From Nemopilema nomurai (lineage: Eukaryota; Cnidaria; Scyphozoa; Rhizostomeae; Rhizostomatidae), in assembly GCA_003864495.1 (NCBI GenBank), contig ML133493.1, forward strand, positions 2,487,820-2,551,819: a DNA stretch of 64,000 nucleotides, written 5' to 3'. Position numbers and translations under genes: made by a program. This document shows, piece after piece, positions 22,993-35,524 of the stretch. The notes under the pieces were generated by a model that saw nothing but the letters and a program-made list of their open reading frames with translations, did no database searches and was not told the origin of the DNA. How positions within the stretch are numbered: the stretch's first letter is position 1; every line of letters starts with the position of its first letter.

Positions 22993-25900
22993 ATGTCGAC
23001 GCGGGACGAAAGAGGCCCGTACAAGCTATTCACGGTGAGCCACTTGCTACAAAAGGACGGTGCTGCAGAGAAGAAGCACGAGAGACGATTGGCAGAGAAT
23101 CCTGAGCACCCAAGCACGCCAACCAGCCACGTAAGGGGAGCACCTACCAAACGTGATAAAAACTCACAAGCACTGAATCTCGCGGAGAGGCTGGCAGGTA
23201 AATACGAAGTTAGATCTTTATGGGCCTGCAGGCGGCCCAACGAATTTGATGCATGACTTGAAGGGAATTTTAGTCACGAAATGGTACGCATAAAAATTGA
23301 CTTTTATGAAAAGTGATTAATAGCATTCCATTTGGTTTTGAATCCTGATCTTACGAACCTCGATGCGAGATATCTAAAGTTTCTAAAGCACTACTTTGAA
23401 ATTTTGCTTAATTTTGCGAATCAAAAGCATTCTGACTTACATCAAAGGCATTCAAATCGTTAAAAGTAAAAAGTAAAGTAAGAAAAAGATAATTGAAACG
23501 CAGGCATCAATTCGTTTGCATTTCAAGTTATTTTTATAATATGCATAAATACAGTACTTTGTGTGCTTAGGCCTGCTCTAGAAAAACTTAGCAGAGAATG
23601 AATGTCTCTTTTCATGATAATTGTGGCAAATGTACAGAAATCTTACAACTTTGTTTCGTTCATCCCATCAACTTGCTGCCTTTGGTATAAGATCCACCTA
23701 ATCCAAACAAAGCTGATAAAAAATGTTCCCATCATACTAACAGTATTGCAAAATTAAATTCAATCTTGACTTGATTGCTCAATATCCTGTTTGTATTCAA
23801 CCGGAAGTGAGAATGATCTAGCATGCAGAAATTGCATTTATCTTAGCTCTTTCAAGTATTGAATAAAGCTTAAGAATCATCAGAAAAATATTCAAGATAG
23901 GAGAGTCGATCATAGAACTAAGGGGATTGATAACAACCAATGAAGACACAACGGTAACACTACGATGCAGGCTGCACTGACAGAGCATAGATTATAATGC
24001 ATGCTCAACAAATGAGATTTTGTGGAAATTCATTTTTCTTTCGAGCGTGTGTTGCCAAGATATTTGCGTAAGTCACAAATATGTATCATTTTTAGGAGGA
24101 ATATTTCTACCATATTGAATTTACAATGTTATATAGGCAGTTTCGCTTGTAAAACGTTTTCATATGCCTTTTTCGCACACTTAAAAACAAGTTATGACAT
24201 TCAATTTTCATGATCAAAGAAGAACAAATGAATAGTATCCTTGAAATTTTACTTAAACTTTACACATAGGGGAATTTGATGAGAAAGATATTCAAAACTG
24301 CGCGAAAAAGTATTTGTCAGACATTATCAAAGTGACATTGACAAATAAGAAAGAAATTTATCGAAAGCGAAATATTTTAAGAGGCTATTGAAAAACGAAC
24401 ATCGAGTTTCCAGTGTTTTTGGAAAACAGACGACTATTCTTCCCTTGAACACACAAAGTAAAGTATACTTCAAAGTTAGTGTAGTCACTTTGATTGTGAA
24501 AATTAATAGTGTAATATTAATCTTTTGGAATATGGAGATCTAGGTTAACTAATTTAACATCTCTAATAAAGGCTCGTTGAGTGAAGTAGTAAATACTTTC
24601 ATTCCCATTTCATAAACTACGTTGTATTAGCGATATGTTTTGCACATCCCAGTTTCGTGTTTTTAACTACCTTTCATTTTTAAATAAATGCGAAAAAGCA
24701 CACTTGCACAGTTTTTAAGAACATTTTGTCGTGAGCCAAGATGATAGCCAGGGTGTGTATTTATCTGTTTGGGTGGTCCAAGGTTGCCAGTTCTTAAACG
24801 AGTTCACACCAAAGCTTGCTATCAGCCGACAACTCGGGATCAGTGAATATGAATAAAAAATATATCTCTATCCAAATGTAAAAGATTTCGAAAAAGTACT
24901 GATAACAAAGGTAAACAATTTTGAAAGCAATAATGGTAACAATAACAATATTATTTCCTTATGGTGTTTTGCTGTCCGCTTTAATGAAAACTGCTATCAA
25001 TAAAAGCCCTGTCCTTGTTTGGGACACAGAGTGGGGGAGGCAACGCATATCGACCCTCTTTTCTAGAAAGGGCAGATAGGTTTGTAATCAAATATTTCGC
25101 AAAGATGTAAATGAACGGACATGTAGTAATTTTCATCAGATTTGGAGCGATTCTTTAAAAGCTCTTTGTTGGGCAAACCATTAGTGGCGGGATGGTAGAA
25201 GTCACAAAACGTGGACTGTCTTGGAGAATCTAACATGCGAAGATAATGAAATAATAAACGATTCCTTTCTTGATATCAAAATTTGTTTTAAAAAGATGAC
25301 GTTCATTAAGCAACATCCTTGGGTTTAGTACGATGTTTGGATATTGAGTTTGGTTTCCCATCTCACACAAACAAATGACTAGATATGCCCAGGCAGGTCG
25401 ACACCGAAATGTAAGGGCATTCCAAATTAAAAGATACAACGTGCATCGTAAAAGCACAAGTGGTACTCATAAAGAAGAATTTGAACTAGTGCAGAGATGG
25501 GCAAGATCTAAATTGCCAAATGTTTGAACTGATTTAAGCTTTTTACTCGCGTGTAAATTTTTAGTCTTGTTTAACTAAAAGTCAGAATCGTTCTATCAAG
25601 CAAATGTAAATAATTCAACTGGAAACTTTTCACAATAGAACCTTGTACGTGCAAAGAACACCACTTTTAAAGGTAGTTTCAACTTGCGTGCAAGGTAAAG
25701 GTTTATAAAAATGTTTAACAACTACAGACATTGACGATTGAAATAGAAAGATGATCAAAGGATGACGCGTATTAGTAAAGAAAGTTGCTTCGATATACTT
25801 TATATTCATATACTTAAATGTATTTGTTGTATATCATATAGATTAATAAGCACATCAGCCCTGGCACCATTGAGAAGCGAGGATAGCCGAGGAAAATCCC

Positions 25901-28900
25901 AATCGCTCGAAATTCGGCCAGAGTCTTAAACGACATCACTGATTCCAGAATGGTTTAATGAAGATGCTATTCCTCGACAGATTGACAACATCGAATTTTA
26001 TATTGATAACATATAGTTCAAGCAAAATATAAGCTCTACCATAGAATTACCCCAGCTTACCGGAGCCTAACTTGTTATTCGACATTTTGCGCTTGTTTTG
26101 AATTAAAGAGTCTCTACAATTTGTCTCACAGGAACCAATTTGCCTTTGCTTTCAGACTCATGACAAAATGCATTTCTCTGAACGGTGCAAATGCTTAGAA
26201 GTTTAAAGATAATGTTTTCACTTCATATCACGGTCTTTGAAGTAACATGCGGAAAAAGCTTTGCAATCTTGAAGAATGTATGTTTTGTTGAATGTATGAA
26301 GAATGTGTGAAGAGTTTTTGTGATGATGCGGTATATCTAATTACTCATTTTGACGATCAAAGCCACCTGTACATGAGCTTGTGTGGCGCCCAACGTGGAA
26401 TTGAAAGTGTTAAAGATGCTCTTTACCCAAGCAATACAAACGGCATTTGCTACATTTTACCAAAGAAAGCAGATTTACTCAAACACAAAGGCGCACACAA
26501 TGTTAGAAGAAGCCTTTCAAGAGAACAGGTTTTAACAGGTTTTAACAGGTTTTACTGAGAAATAAGCTTCGGAAGTTTACGGTTCTTTGAAACACTTCCT
26601 TTGGCCTGATGTTACAGTCCTGATTCTTCCTCGAAATCCGGCTAATCAACAGAGAATTAAGTCTGATGCTTCTCTCATCAATTTGAGACTTTTAATGTGA
26701 AGCGCTTCTAAAGTGATAGATTAACAAATGTGTTTGCAGGGTCAAACCTTAAGAAAATTTCCAATTCCACTCTGTTTGATGTCCCACAGTTGAAGACAGC
26801 GCTGCTAATTCGCCGACCACTGGCACAACCATAGTCACTTTCTCCTTCGACGATTTTCCAACACAATGACCTGGAATTGTTTGAAATGTCCATACATTCC
26901 GTTCACGTCTCTTTGTTGTGGTGTATAAGTAACTGCGCCACTTCAAGCTGAAAAGGTGTAGAATTAACGGATATTCCCATCATTATTTCCAGCTGAACTT
27001 CACAGAGCAGGCTGCTTTTTGCAAACTCTGCTTGTGGCACGCCTCCCGATGTGAGTCTGTAGTGTACATAATCCAGAAGGATGGTGCAGCAGAACGTTTA
27101 AGAAGCAACAGCATTTCCCAAGACTTTACTTAATGTCTTTTCAAATCGAAGGAATTTAAAAAAAGATGTAGATTTTTTTATTTGACGCGTTGGACAAGAA
27201 GCGGTCACCGCATTATACTTATTCGCAGCAGAAACATCTGATTCAGAGCTCAAATTGCAAACGCTCATGGAACCGTCTAAATCAGGTCAATCTAGACTGT
27301 CGTGTGGGTCCTGAAAGATATTCTCTGCGCGATGTATTTTTTCTGAAATCAAAACGACCTTTCGTGAAACTATGAGTCGAGGAACAGAACTTCTCTGCTT
27401 AATCTAATGTTTAATCTGATCCTCGTTCTTATGCGTAATACTACTTTCGACTTTTGTCACGTTTTACATGTTTCATTTGTGGCGTTAACATGCATGATAT
27501 TTAATGTGAACCAAATAGGCGTTTTCAGGCAAACGCATTCAAAGCTTTTTCTAAATTTCCTGTAGCTTTCTTCAAACTGCTATGAATTTGATTTTTTTTC
27601 ATTCACATTACTAGGGATTGATAAGTCACAATCTGTGGGTCTTCTATCATAGTTATTTCGATATTTCAAGTTTAGGGAGCTCAGTTACAATTTATCTCAA
27701 TGAGGAGGAATGGAAATCCTTTTTTCTGATATTGAAGTTCAATGGCCAGAACCCACCTACATTGTACTTCGTTTTGTTACCAAGACTGATTTTCTGAAAA
27801 GTGGTGCTTATAATTCACTATTCTTGCTTGTTTTGGTGATAACGATTCATTGATGTAGCTGAACTTCCTCCTTTCTGCAGATGTGATTTTCGAAGCCCGG
27901 TATCATACGCACAGCAGAAAGCACCGGCGAGTGAGGACCGCGTTCTCGCACCAGCAACTGGCGGCCCTGGAGCGGGCGTTCGAGGCAAATCATTACCCGG
28001 ACGTTGTGATGCGGGAACAACTTGCTGTATACACGGGTTTACCGGAGGCAAGAATTCAGGTATGGATAGCATTTAGAAACACGACCATTATTGTTCGCAA
28101 TTCCATGCTAATGAACGAAAAGGGAGGATTGTCACTGCAGAAGCCTTGGATTCCGAGTCGTGGTGTTTTGTATTGGAAAATAGCATGTTATTTCTTGAAA
28201 ATACTTTATAGAAATCGTAGGGTTGTTGGCAATGCTATTCTGTGTAAAAACAGCTTAGAGACTTTGGCATATAGTGTCAACGAATTCAAAATACGACACT
28301 ATGAAAATTGCAAAGCTGCCAACTGACTGCAAAGTGCCGAGTAAAAAGGCCAATTGTGTGACAGTTGGCTCTCTGTGGCTATTTTCTAGGGTTGTAAGGG
28401 GAAATATTGTTATTAAGGAAAAATGTTTTAGAATCTCTCAACAATCCAACAGCTAGAAATTTGCACCTCTAAAAACCTCCTTTTAGTTATCATTGTTCAA
28501 AGGCGCGAGACAGTGGATGCGTGAATATAAAAGCCTAGTTGCAACAGATAAAACAGGTAGCAGAAATGCTGTCATATTTCCGTAAAAGCAAAGCCGCTAT
28601 TTTGAGTAGGAAGATATACCGCATTTCTCACGAAGTTAAGTAGCTTTGAACGGATTGTCACTCACCGCAAGCACTCCTTCGTGCCAGCTGGGTGCTGCGT
28701 TTGCTGCGAACTGCTAACTCCACCGCCAATCTCTAAGGCTGGAGCGACTGCCGTGGACCTTCGAGTGACAGAGGAGCGACAACTCATTAATGTAGGCAGA
28801 TTCAATTGCATATGCATTAACGATTTCGTTGCGAAGTGACGGGAATGAAAATAAGCCTAGAGCAGTCCCAACTGAATTAAGCTTGAAGCTGTAACAATTC

Positions 28901-29694
28901 GACATTCATTCAAGCAAATATTTCCTTGCGTATGTGAATTTCACAGAACAAATTCCGTGAGGCATTGGCATCTGGTTTTACTATTCTTCAGGGGGCAGCT
29001 TCTCAGACTTTCACTGCTAATGTCAATCAAAAGAACTGAAGCGGTATTGTCATTATAAGCTGTGTTGTCGTATATACTATCCCCTGACATTTGAATTGAC
29101 AATACTAGCGCGAACAATGCTATCTATCGATAACTCTTCATGTCCACAGTTTTATTTTCTCAGGTTTGGTTCAAGAATCGACGCGCAAAACACAGAAAGC
29201 ATCAAAAGGCCAGCTCGCCTCCGCCGTACATGAGCCATGCGCAGCATAGCCAATACGCAACACTGCCAGGGTGCATTCAGTGGGCACCACTGTCTTCCCT
29301 ACAGGTGTACCAGAAGGCGCCGCTCTATTCCTGTAGTGGCGAGAGGCTATGCGACCTTAGGCCCAACTGCACCAAGAGCCTGCCTTGCCTTGGCCCCACG
29401 GCCCTCAACGGGATACAGTTTTCTAGCATGCAATCACAGGGACTTTATCAGGTTGGCGAGCAACAACAACGCCTCGATAGGACATTGCTCAGCCGCTCAG
29501 TGGCGTCTGCCGGGCGACATGGAAACCGGCTGCGGGAAAATGCCCTGATCATCGAAAAGAAAGAAGGCAGCGGACATTGTGAATCGAATTTCCGAAAGAG
29601 CAGCATCGACAACCTACGCAAGAAGGCGAGCTTGTTTTCGACTGCGGGGTATTTGGTCAAAGACGACCTACAAGACATTGATGACGAAGAGTGA
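22993..29694 (+). CDS. DMBX1: DMBX-type paired-class homeobox transcription factor
   Basis: Exons 22993-23197, 27881-28059 and 29164-29694 give 304 residues. Near the start FTVSHLL (13-19) fits an eh1-like Groucho-binding motif. Exon 1 ends in NLAERLA and exon 2 opens DVIFEARY, the LAERLADIILEARY block found just before the homeodomain of vertebrate DMBX1. The homeodomain (about 83-142) has F8, L16, F20, K50 and N51 ([24 protein letters not shown]) and is split by an intron between positions 46 and 47, usual for paired-class genes. [14 protein letters not shown] near the C-terminus is an OAR motif, followed by an acidic tail. K50 predicts TAATCC-type sites. DMBX factors act in brain and anterior neural patterning in vertebrates; the role here is inferred. 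ATG 22993 is the first after an in-frame stop. OTX and Goosecoid were considered but lack the pre-homeodomain block and match less well. Confidence 0.93.
23198..27880 (+). other. DMBX intron 1
   Basis: A 4.7-kb intron with GTAAAT donor and CTTTCTGCAG acceptor. AT-rich, with no recognisable exon or mobile element; frames inside it (for example 26292-26558 and 27190-27375) look like chance. Confidence 0.6.
26524..26553. repeat. AACAGGTTTT tandem repeat, three copies
   Basis: Three perfect 10-base copies in DMBX intron 1. Confidence 0.85.
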
Positions 29695-31101
29695 CTCGCG
29701 AAGGAATTGATGCCGCTTAAGTGATGACGTAGACAAAAGATTCCACAATGACAGTTGATATTGAAAGATATTTCATCAAGAGAAGGGGCAAAATTTTAAC
29801 TAAATTACAAGAACATCGGCTGCCGAATCAGTTCGTAAAATACACGCAAATGCCACTGTATGATGGCACCTCTGAAATAATAGTTGCTTGCAGCACCAAT
29901 TGTCAGATGTCTATGAAAAGGGCAAGCTTCGAGGGATGTTCACGCTACAATTGCTACTGATAATTACTCTCTCAATTACAGTGTAGTTAAAGGAGTCAAT
30001 TTTCAATTACAAATATCTTAAGATAGTTAGCTGTTCCAATGACTCAAAACATCAAGTTCTAATCAAATATCAAAGGTTAAAACTTCAAAGATAAATTAGC
30101 ATTGAATATCATGCCAAAACTTTCGAATTACCACAGGAGCTTCTATCGAAATCAAATCAACTAGTCAGTTTTTTCCCTTTTCATAACAGTTTTTTGAAAA
30201 ATCTCGGCAGTGTATTCTCTCTAAAATTATCACAAAACTTCATCAACGAAATGAAACTAGCATTAGGCTCAAACGAAATACTATAATATTGGAAATGATT
30301 TGACTATCACAAAACTTTAGCGGCCACCTAATCCTAGGGAGAATGTACAGATCTGTATCCTGTTTTGCTAATGTTTCATTCTTAATTAACCTGTTAGAAA
30401 AACATTAATTGCATGTAAATTTGCCGCATCAAAACCGTATTATAATTCGGTGTGGGGTGATACACACCCTTAAGGTAATACACACCCCTTAGTCCTGCCC
30501 ATGTAGACCAGTAGTGGTTTGAATTTAATCAATCGTAGTTAAAAATTAGAAAACACGAGATACTCTAAGGACAGCACCAAGGCTGGATATGCAACTGTCA
30601 AATTACTTCGTGAAATAATAATAATTTTTCTTGGCGTGACAATTCTATGGTATTTCCTGAGGACTTACCGAGATGCAAAAAGAAGACTTACTGGAACAAC
30701 AGACCAGTACAGAAATAAAACAGCACGAAATGAATGCATACCAGGTCATTAAACATCGTGCTATTTTAACATCTACGTACCAGTGTTTTAAATCCATTTC
30801 AAATACATATCCAGAATCATTCTAATTTTAAGGAACCGTATGTGGAACCCTGGTACAAGCTCAAAGCAGAAATTGTATCACTTCGTACCGCTTTGAAACT
30901 GTACAGGTTTTGCTGCGTAAACGAGGTTTTGCGTAAACGAGGCCTTGACGGCAAGGGAGGGCCCATATTCAACAGTGTTTTACAACACAAGACTATTTCA
31001 CACAAAAACGGTAGGCTGCGAGAAAACAAAGTTAATTACATTACACCAAGATCAGTTTTCTTCGCGGTAAATGTCCGTTCAACTCTGCAAAATAGGCCGC
31101 T
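29695..31101. other. Shared 3' region of DMBX (+) and mTOR (-)
   Basis: The genes are tail-to-tail and both 3' UTRs must lie here. A plus-strand AATAAA at 30714-30719 could end the DMBX transcript. No clear AATAAA is visible for mTOR on the minus strand; ATTAAA at 30529-30524 is a weak candidate. A short direct repeat (TACACACCC, twice) lies at about 30462-30487. The plus-strand frame 30842-31132 is a shadow over the last mTOR exon. Confidence 0.45.
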
Positions 31102-34100
31102 CTACCAAAATGGGCACCTGAAAAACAAATAAATGGCATGGAAAAATTGTAAAACCAAGATATTCTTCAAAGATGACATGAACTGCCAAGACAGTTATTT
31201 GACTTAATAATTTAATCGAGATAATAACATCAAGGCTCAATAGCAGACCACTTTCACCCTGAGAGAAGATTAGAATGAGCAGATATCATGACATATCCAA
31301 ATTATGACAGATGTATAGTACAAACTGCGTAAAAAGAATGTCTTTACAAGAAACTGAAAGCTTTTGTCTTTATATGAGAAATGAGGGTGTTTAGAGCTTT
31401 GAATACTCCAATTCGTAATTGGGGTTTCAGATCATTTCTCCACAAAGCAGGGCTTCAAATATCAAGCAGATATGATCTGATATGATCCTGATTCTATTTT
31501 GACCAACCGCATGGGCAAACTGTTCATTGATAAGTCAACACTCATCGATGTTCAGAATGAAATCTGGGCAATTTAAACAAGAGTTACTCTGTGTTACAGT
31601 TTACAATAAAAACGCGATAATAATTTCCAATATCAGCTTGGGAAGGTAATTGCAAGATCACCCAAAACAAGTTTAGAGAGGTAATTGCAAGATTCTTTCA
31701 TCCTTATATGCACGAAAGCATGGGTAGCCAACCAAGAGAGGAAAGCAAGGGGGAAATCAGCCCTAGGTCTAATGCACAGCCACTGAAGATCAGGGGGCCG
31801 TTAAGAAATAAACCTTTCAGTACATTCAATCAATTATATACTTAACATCATCTAAACCAAAAGTCATTTATTCTATTAAAGAGTCTTCACAGAAATATCT
31901 CATGGACTGACAGAAACAAATGGTGGAGGTAAACAAATTAGTTGAAGATGCAGTAACGTGGGAATATTACCATCCGATATAGCATTGACAGAGATTCTCA
32001 TGAGACGTGGCTTGCTTAATCAACAGGTCCACTTGGGGCTTCACGTCGATTGATGCATCATTGCTGAAATCGCAACCTGCAGAAAACAACGTCGACATAA
32101 ATGGCACATTTCAAAGCTGTTAATTACCACGCCAATGGCATTTGGAATAATTTATTCGACTATGCCGACTAAAAACCCTTGGGGCCTATCATCTACCAAG
32201 CCTAAACATTTTCATACTTTTTTCGTGCGATTCATTTCTTTGGTGTGGCAGCGTAAAATTGTTAGTTGTATGGTCAAACCCAATAACAGTAAACAGTGGC
32301 GAAAATGACCGTGTGTGATACCAAGCATGTTTTTATATCTCCAATAGAGAAGAGCAATGGCAACCTCAACAATGTTTAGATTATTGGTTTGTGTCCCCTA
32401 AGCAGAGGAGTGTGTAACATGACAACATTGGGTAGAGCTTCACCAAAAGTTGACGATGTAGTGAGAAATTGGCGATTAACATTTTTGGCGGGGTCGTGCG
32501 GTAAAGCAAAATATTTAAAAAATTAACGTGACAGAAAATATGGAGTGCTATCGCCGGTTTACTTGGAAACGACCATCATTGAGATTCTTTAAAACAATTG
32601 GAAATGGTTTGCGATCTAGCTGAACGATAAAGGAAACTTTAACCAACTACTTCAAGTCAGGGAGCTTAATAATTCTACAAGGCGTTTGCCCAGTGGCGCT
32701 TGCAATACGCTTCGTGTAGGTTAATCGTGGCATCACAATAAGTCTGAGTTAGCTGCGCTGCTCAAATCCTTGCCTGGCCTTTACGGGCGTGCCGCGGAGA
32801 ACAAAAGCTGATGGCACAGCCAGTTCGCATACACGCGATGCGTTGTCCAACCGCGCGGGGGTTACTAATAATAAACAAACCTCGTGTGGATGCGGGCACC
32901 ACGGATAGTTTTCAATGCAATGCGGTCACGCTAATCTGTCTAGATTCTGTGATATTCCACTACACCAGCGCTCATTGCAATTTGTGTCACAAAGCGAAGG
33001 ACGGCGATAAAAATCAACGCTGCTAGATTACTTGCCTGTCAGCTTGTCTTTAACCCTTTTGACAATTTGAAGGGCCTTCGTATTCAGAGCTTCTGGCTTA
33101 GTGTTGTCATCGTCATCTAAACAGATCAAAATTTTCGGTACATGCTAAATCTAAAAAGCGTTTATACCCAGAATATTTCACCGAGATAAGGGCAATGGAC
33201 ACAATTGGATAAAGTGCATTATCTGCAGGATCTAAATAGAGTATCTAGGGGATATCTACACGAGTGCTGTGGAAGCTTGATAGGGCCTGTTTTCTCTCTT
33301 ACATCCGATAAGAAATGGAAGCGATGCGGATATGCAGACTACGAATGTCCAACTGGGCCATAAGCAATAGGAAATATGGAACAAATCCGAGGATAATCAG
33401 GATGAAATTATGTTTGATCCACTCAAAACTGTAAACCAATGATCGCGATATTAGCTATTTTCGAATTACGTTTGAAACACATCACTTGAATGGATTAGAG
33501 CTTGACAGAGCGCCTTGTGTCCAGCCACTTCCAACACAGTCTCTTTTCAAAGCTAATTAGCTACAACGAGGCGACAAAGTTTGGGAAGTATGATAAAACC
33601 ATTGACATCTGTGCTTCAAACGATTTAGGTGATAATTTATTTTGCGATGATCTTAAGAGCATTTCAGTCAGCAATTCGGATTAGGGTCCCCGTTCTTGAC
33701 ACCATAATACCCTATTACTCCTACATTTCACTCTTTTGACTTTTGCTCGGGGAAGGGCGCGCACGAAAGCATGGAAGCAATAATATGGTGAACTGTTCCG
33801 GGGAAGATGACGCAGCGAATCCTTAAATGCGTAGCGCAGTAGATGCTGTTTTGTCTTACTTGAAATTGAAAAGTTCCTGTTTGGTATGAATTTGGTGGTT
33901 GTGGTTGTTAAAGAATGATTTACACATGCAAAAAGGCTCTCAAACTTACAGATGTTGGGAATAAAGCATTTAAAAGGGTATTTGTCAAGACACTTCGTAC
34001 ACAAAACAGTGCGTTTCAAAATAACACTACGCTTGCAGAAAAATGCCAAACAATATTCTAAACAATTGCCAGAATTAATAGAAAATATGAAATTATTTGG

Positions 34101-35524
34101 CATCCAGTGGCAGCTTAAACATTTCTATGCAGCACACATCAGGGTGTAAAAAGCCCGGCAGTTTAAAAAGGTGGCAACAGTTTATAACCTTAAACTGATA
34201 AAGAAGGAAAAAACTTTCACACATGCGAATCTCATATCCATGTCCTCATTTTCACAGATGCGAGACTAAAATTGCCAAGATAACCTTTGGTTTCCCAATC
34301 TTCAGATGGATTAGTCAACGAATTCACACAGCAACGTCATACACATGAAGACGAGGCTAGAATTTACCCGAAACACGAGGCTGCTCCGAGCTGACTTCCT
34401 TCTGCTGCTTTCTAGGCCGATCCCTGCTCATTTCAAAGCTTTCCAATATATCTGCAATAAACAATAACAGTACAGTTGGAACAGACAGAGCATTGCACGA
34501 CAATTCCATGTCATTACCGGCTAGGCTTTCGAGCATCGGGGGAGTTAGAGTTTGCTGTTTGCTGAGCATATTAAACTTGAAAAGACAATCAAGGGAGGGT
34601 TGGGCAAAAGCGACCAGGGTACACGGTAGCGAAGCAAATGGAGCAACGCCTTGCAACAGCAACCCGGTATAAAAAGACAGCACGACACGCGAATCAGCAG
34701 GGCTTTGTTAGGTCTGTTAACTGGCGGGATTAACGAAGCCTTCAAAGTAACGCGAGAGGATGCGGCATTGCCCAGTTTAATGGAACTGGTAATCGGAACA
34801 CCATGCTGCCACGGACATCTACAGGTAACAGATCACTGCCATAAAAACATCGCTGCCATTTGACTTAATAAATCAAGAGGAACTTCACAGTCACCGAAAC
34901 TGAAGCTCGCAGCGACAGGGAAGTTCGTGTTTAAGAAGTTCCCCATTAACAGCCCATGGCATGCGAAGACTTTCAAAAAGATTTCTCACGGCGACTGAAA
35001 CCAATACGAGGCATAACAAGCATTTGCAGTTCAATTGGCAGCAAATTCAAATTGGGGATACTCGAAAGCATCGAACCGAGGCTTGGAGATTGATCGTGAA
35101 TAACGATAATAATAATGATAATGCTTATAATCAATTAAATGAATCAAAATTCTAAAAAGAAGATCTTATTTTCACATTGCTTCGCTTGCATAGAAAGGCA
35201 TTTAGCAACCTTGCATATTCAGTTAAATGTCGGCGATTTATAAATTTGCATTATAAAGTCAGGACCCTGTCCAACTTTCAACCTCAACCACGGAGACATT
35301 TTCAACAAAATATGAAACAATCTTCCCTAATAATGTTTCTCCATCTCCCAACACAGCAAACTGCTACAGGCACAAAAACACACGTGACCCAAAGTCCATA
35401 ACCACCTGCATTTTTAAAAAGGCAAAAAGCAGCGTTTAGACAATTTATGGCAAATCCTTACCGTTTGTTTCGCTGTGAGAAGAATAGGATTCAGATCTTC
35501 CCTTGGCCCCTTTCCCTTTTGGTG
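31102..35524 (-). CDS. MTOR: mTOR exons E56-E60: variable insert and FATC domain
   Basis: E56 35524-35462, E57 34451-34368, E58 33116-33036, E59 32076-31971, E60 31117-31102. E56-E57 encode the charged, Ser-rich insert that follows NWRLMD; it is diverged. E58 encodes [21 protein letters not shown]59 [21 protein letters not shown]60 contributes only CPFW and the stop TAG. TG at the end of E59 joins G at the start of E60 to make the preceding Trp. Without splicing, the frame would stop immediately after that Trp. The E58 donor is GC, not GT. Confidence 0.93.

Noticed and set aside
22752..23240. 162-codon minus-strand frame
   Set aside because: Antisense shadow of DMBX exon 1 and its 5' UTR.
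28060..28326. Homeodomain frame continuing past Q46 into an unspliced tail
   Set aside because: Homology stops exactly at the GTATGG donor and resumes at VWFKNRR after the acceptor at 29163; the read-through is intron.
31971..32076. mTOR truncated at CQCYIGW by a premature stop
   Set aside because: The TAA is part of a GTAATA donor, and an in-phase exon encoding CPFW and a stop is found at 31117-31102.
33681..34103. 140-codon minus-strand frame
   Set aside because: Lies in the mTOR intron between E57 and E58, no recognisable domain, not in phase with mTOR; perhaps an old repeat.
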